Positions 6,186 through 7,038 of a stretch of DNA of 7,038 bases are shown piece after piece (positions within the stretch are counted from its first letter, which is position 1; every line of letters begins with the position of its first letter). Under the pieces are notes generated by a model. The model searched no databases, was not told where the DNA came from, and saw only the letters and a list, made by a program, of their open reading frames with translations. Origin of the DNA: Candidatus Microgenomates bacterium (GTDB lineage: Bacteria > Patescibacteriota > Microgenomatia > JAADGY01); the NCBI GenBank assembly GCA_015486555.1, contig WFRL01000060.1:1-7038 (forward strand), written 5' to 3'. A program made the translations under genes and the position numbers.

Positions 6186-6281
6186 TTAGATGCCAAAAAT
6201 AACAATAGTGCTTTGGATGAAGAAATACAAGAGAATTGCCAAAACACCAAAAATCAAAATATAAAGTCCCTTTTTAGACAT
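6186..6281 (-). CDS. Predicted 31-aa single-span membrane miniprotein
   Basis: ATG at 6279-6281 (read on the - strand) to TAA at 6186-6188 encodes 31 residues beginning MSKKGLYILIFGV. A basic N-terminus precedes an almost unbroken hydrophobic stretch (about 6-31: leucine, isoleucine, phenylalanine, with only Q23-S24-T25 polar), as in a single transmembrane helix. It begins 19 bases after the IPK-like stop and ends six bases before the next ATG, so it fills the gap in the apparent operon. It is in the same frame as the downstream gene, separated by TAA and two codons (GAA, AAA). It could be a genuine small protein, or the remnant or readthrough-linked first membrane segment of the downstream protein. 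No Shine-Dalgarno is visible, so expression is inferred from composition and spacing. Confidence 0.5.
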   Translation of the reverse strand: MSKKGLYILIFGVLAILLYFFIQSTIVIFGI

Positions 6282-6300
6282 TAATTGATTTTAGCACAAG

Positions 6301-7038
6301 CTAATCACGGATGATTGTGGTGTCTGTAGTTACCTGATCAAGAAGAAGTTGGCGTAAGCTCCCCTTAGTAACCCCATCAGTTATGTAAGAAGTAATACCC
6401 TCTTTAGCCAGCTCAAGGCTGGTTTTAACCTTATGGATCATGCCGCCGGTAACATCAAGACCAGCCGAACCCCCAATTGCCCGACGAAGAGAATCGAAAT
6501 TTCTGGAGGTTATAAGGGGGATTGTTTTGCCTTCTGAGTCATAGACCCCTCGAGTGATTCCGCAATGGATAATTGAAACATCATACCCCTGTTTAAAAAG
6601 CATTTTTCCTATTTCTGCTAAGACGCGCTCTGTGGAAAAGATTGTTGCCCCCAACCGCCGATCAAAAATGACATCCCCATAAACAACAGGAAGGATGGGT
6701 ATTTTAAGAAGGTGGTTGAGGTTTTGCCAGAAAGCCATAATTAGACGTTTGTTTTCTGAGTACAAAAATGAATCGGGGTGGAGACTAACTGCTGGTATTT
6801 GTTGTTGGAGAAATTTTTGGAGAATAATTTGATTTAAGCGAGTTGCTGCTTCTTTTACTTCAGCTAACCCCAAGACTTGAGATCGGTTGCTAATACTTAC
6901 GCCGTTTTGGGTTTGGTGGGGAGCGGCTACGCTATGAGCGAAGGAGCCAGAGCCGTGTCCTAAAAGAAGTTTAAAAGGGGCGTTTTGATAAAGGTAACTA
7001 ATTTCGTTAATTATAATTTCTAAATTTTTGTTATTTAG
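6301..7038 (-). CDS. Isopentenyl phosphate kinase-like protein, 5' end outside window
   Basis: Amino-acid-kinase fold protein. The frame stays open from the TAG at 6301-6303 to the window edge, giving 245 residues. A TTG at 6871-6873 could be called as a start but would cut off family motifs. Visible landmarks (numbered from the edge) are GHGSGSFAHSVA (27-38) with the His typical of isopentenyl phosphate kinases, IPAVSLHPDSF (81-91), PVVYGDVIFDRRLGATIFSTE (117-137) and GLDVTGGMIHKV (193-204). Archaeal IPK phosphorylates isopentenyl phosphate to IPP in an alternative mevalonate route. The N-terminal K-x-GGS nucleotide loop, roughly 20 residues, should lie beyond the edge. Oddities: the usual TDVDGV is GITRGV (160-165), and the C-terminal GTxI is replaced by DTTI, so activity is uncertain. 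The related fosfomycin kinase FomA is a less likely reading. It heads the - strand operon in this window. Confidence 0.85.
   Translation of the reverse strand, partial: LNNKNLEIIINEISYLYQNAPFKLLLGHGSGSFAHSVAAPHQTQNGVSISNRSQVLGLAEVKEAATRLNQIILQKFLQQQIPAVSLHPDSFLYSENKRLIMAFWQNLNHLLKIPILPVVYGDVIFDRRLGATIFSTERVLAEIGKMLFKQGYDVSIIHCGITRGVYDSEGKTIPLITSRNFDSLRRAIGGSAGLDVTGGMIHKVKTSLELAKEGITSYITDGVTKGSLRQLLLDQVTTDTTIIRD

Noticed and set aside
6871..6873. TTG at 6873 as the start of the IPK-like gene
   Set aside because: The frame stays open to the window edge and the 55 codons upstream encode the conserved GHGSGSFAH region, so the gene is truncated by the window.

Overview
The window is the replication-origin neighbourhood of a bacterial chromosome. 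It carries, left to right on the + strand, a repeat-filled intergenic segment (1-292), metG (methionyl-tRNA synthetase), dnaA (initiator), a putative oriC of 132 bp, dnaN (sliding clamp) and ychF (OLA1-type P-loop NTPase). On the - strand, running back toward ychF, are the 5'-truncated end of an isopentenyl phosphate kinase-like gene, a previously uncalled 31-codon single-membrane-segment ORF, and an unrecognised 163-aa membrane-anchored protein whose 3' end overlaps the 3' end of ychF by 20 bp.

Organism: dnaA, dnaN and ychF are all of bacterial type. Features that point, as inference only, to a small-genome lineage such as the Candidate Phyla Radiation (Patescibacteria, perhaps Microgenomates) are the AT-rich compact layout, the lack of recF and gyrB after dnaN (ychF follows by one base), an archaeal-style isopentenyl phosphate kinase-like gene in a bacterium, the near absence of Shine-Dalgarno sequences, and the dispersed-repeat type of palindromes at the left edge. 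No single feature proves this and no 16S or ribosomal protein is present.

How it works together: three near-consensus DnaA boxes plus one degenerate box lie in the same orientation at 10-12 bp spacing between dnaA and dnaN, followed by a T-rich stretch. A further DnaA box sits between the -35 and -10 elements of the likely dnaA promoter, which suggests autoregulation. Base composition supports the origin call: the + strand is strongly C-rich over G through most of metG and dnaA, then becomes G-rich over C from dnaN onward, even in the - strand genes. metG and dnaA would therefore be transcribed toward the origin (head-on to the left fork), while dnaN and ychF run with the right fork.

The most unusual items are the 253-bp segment bounded by 19-22 bp inverted repeats and holding two further palindromes, the IPK-like protein in which the usual TDVDGV segment is replaced by GITRGV, and the tiny membrane ORF lying in the same reading frame as the next gene and separated from it by one stop codon and two codons. 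I see no CRISPR array, tRNA, rRNA, transposase or clear rho-independent terminator.
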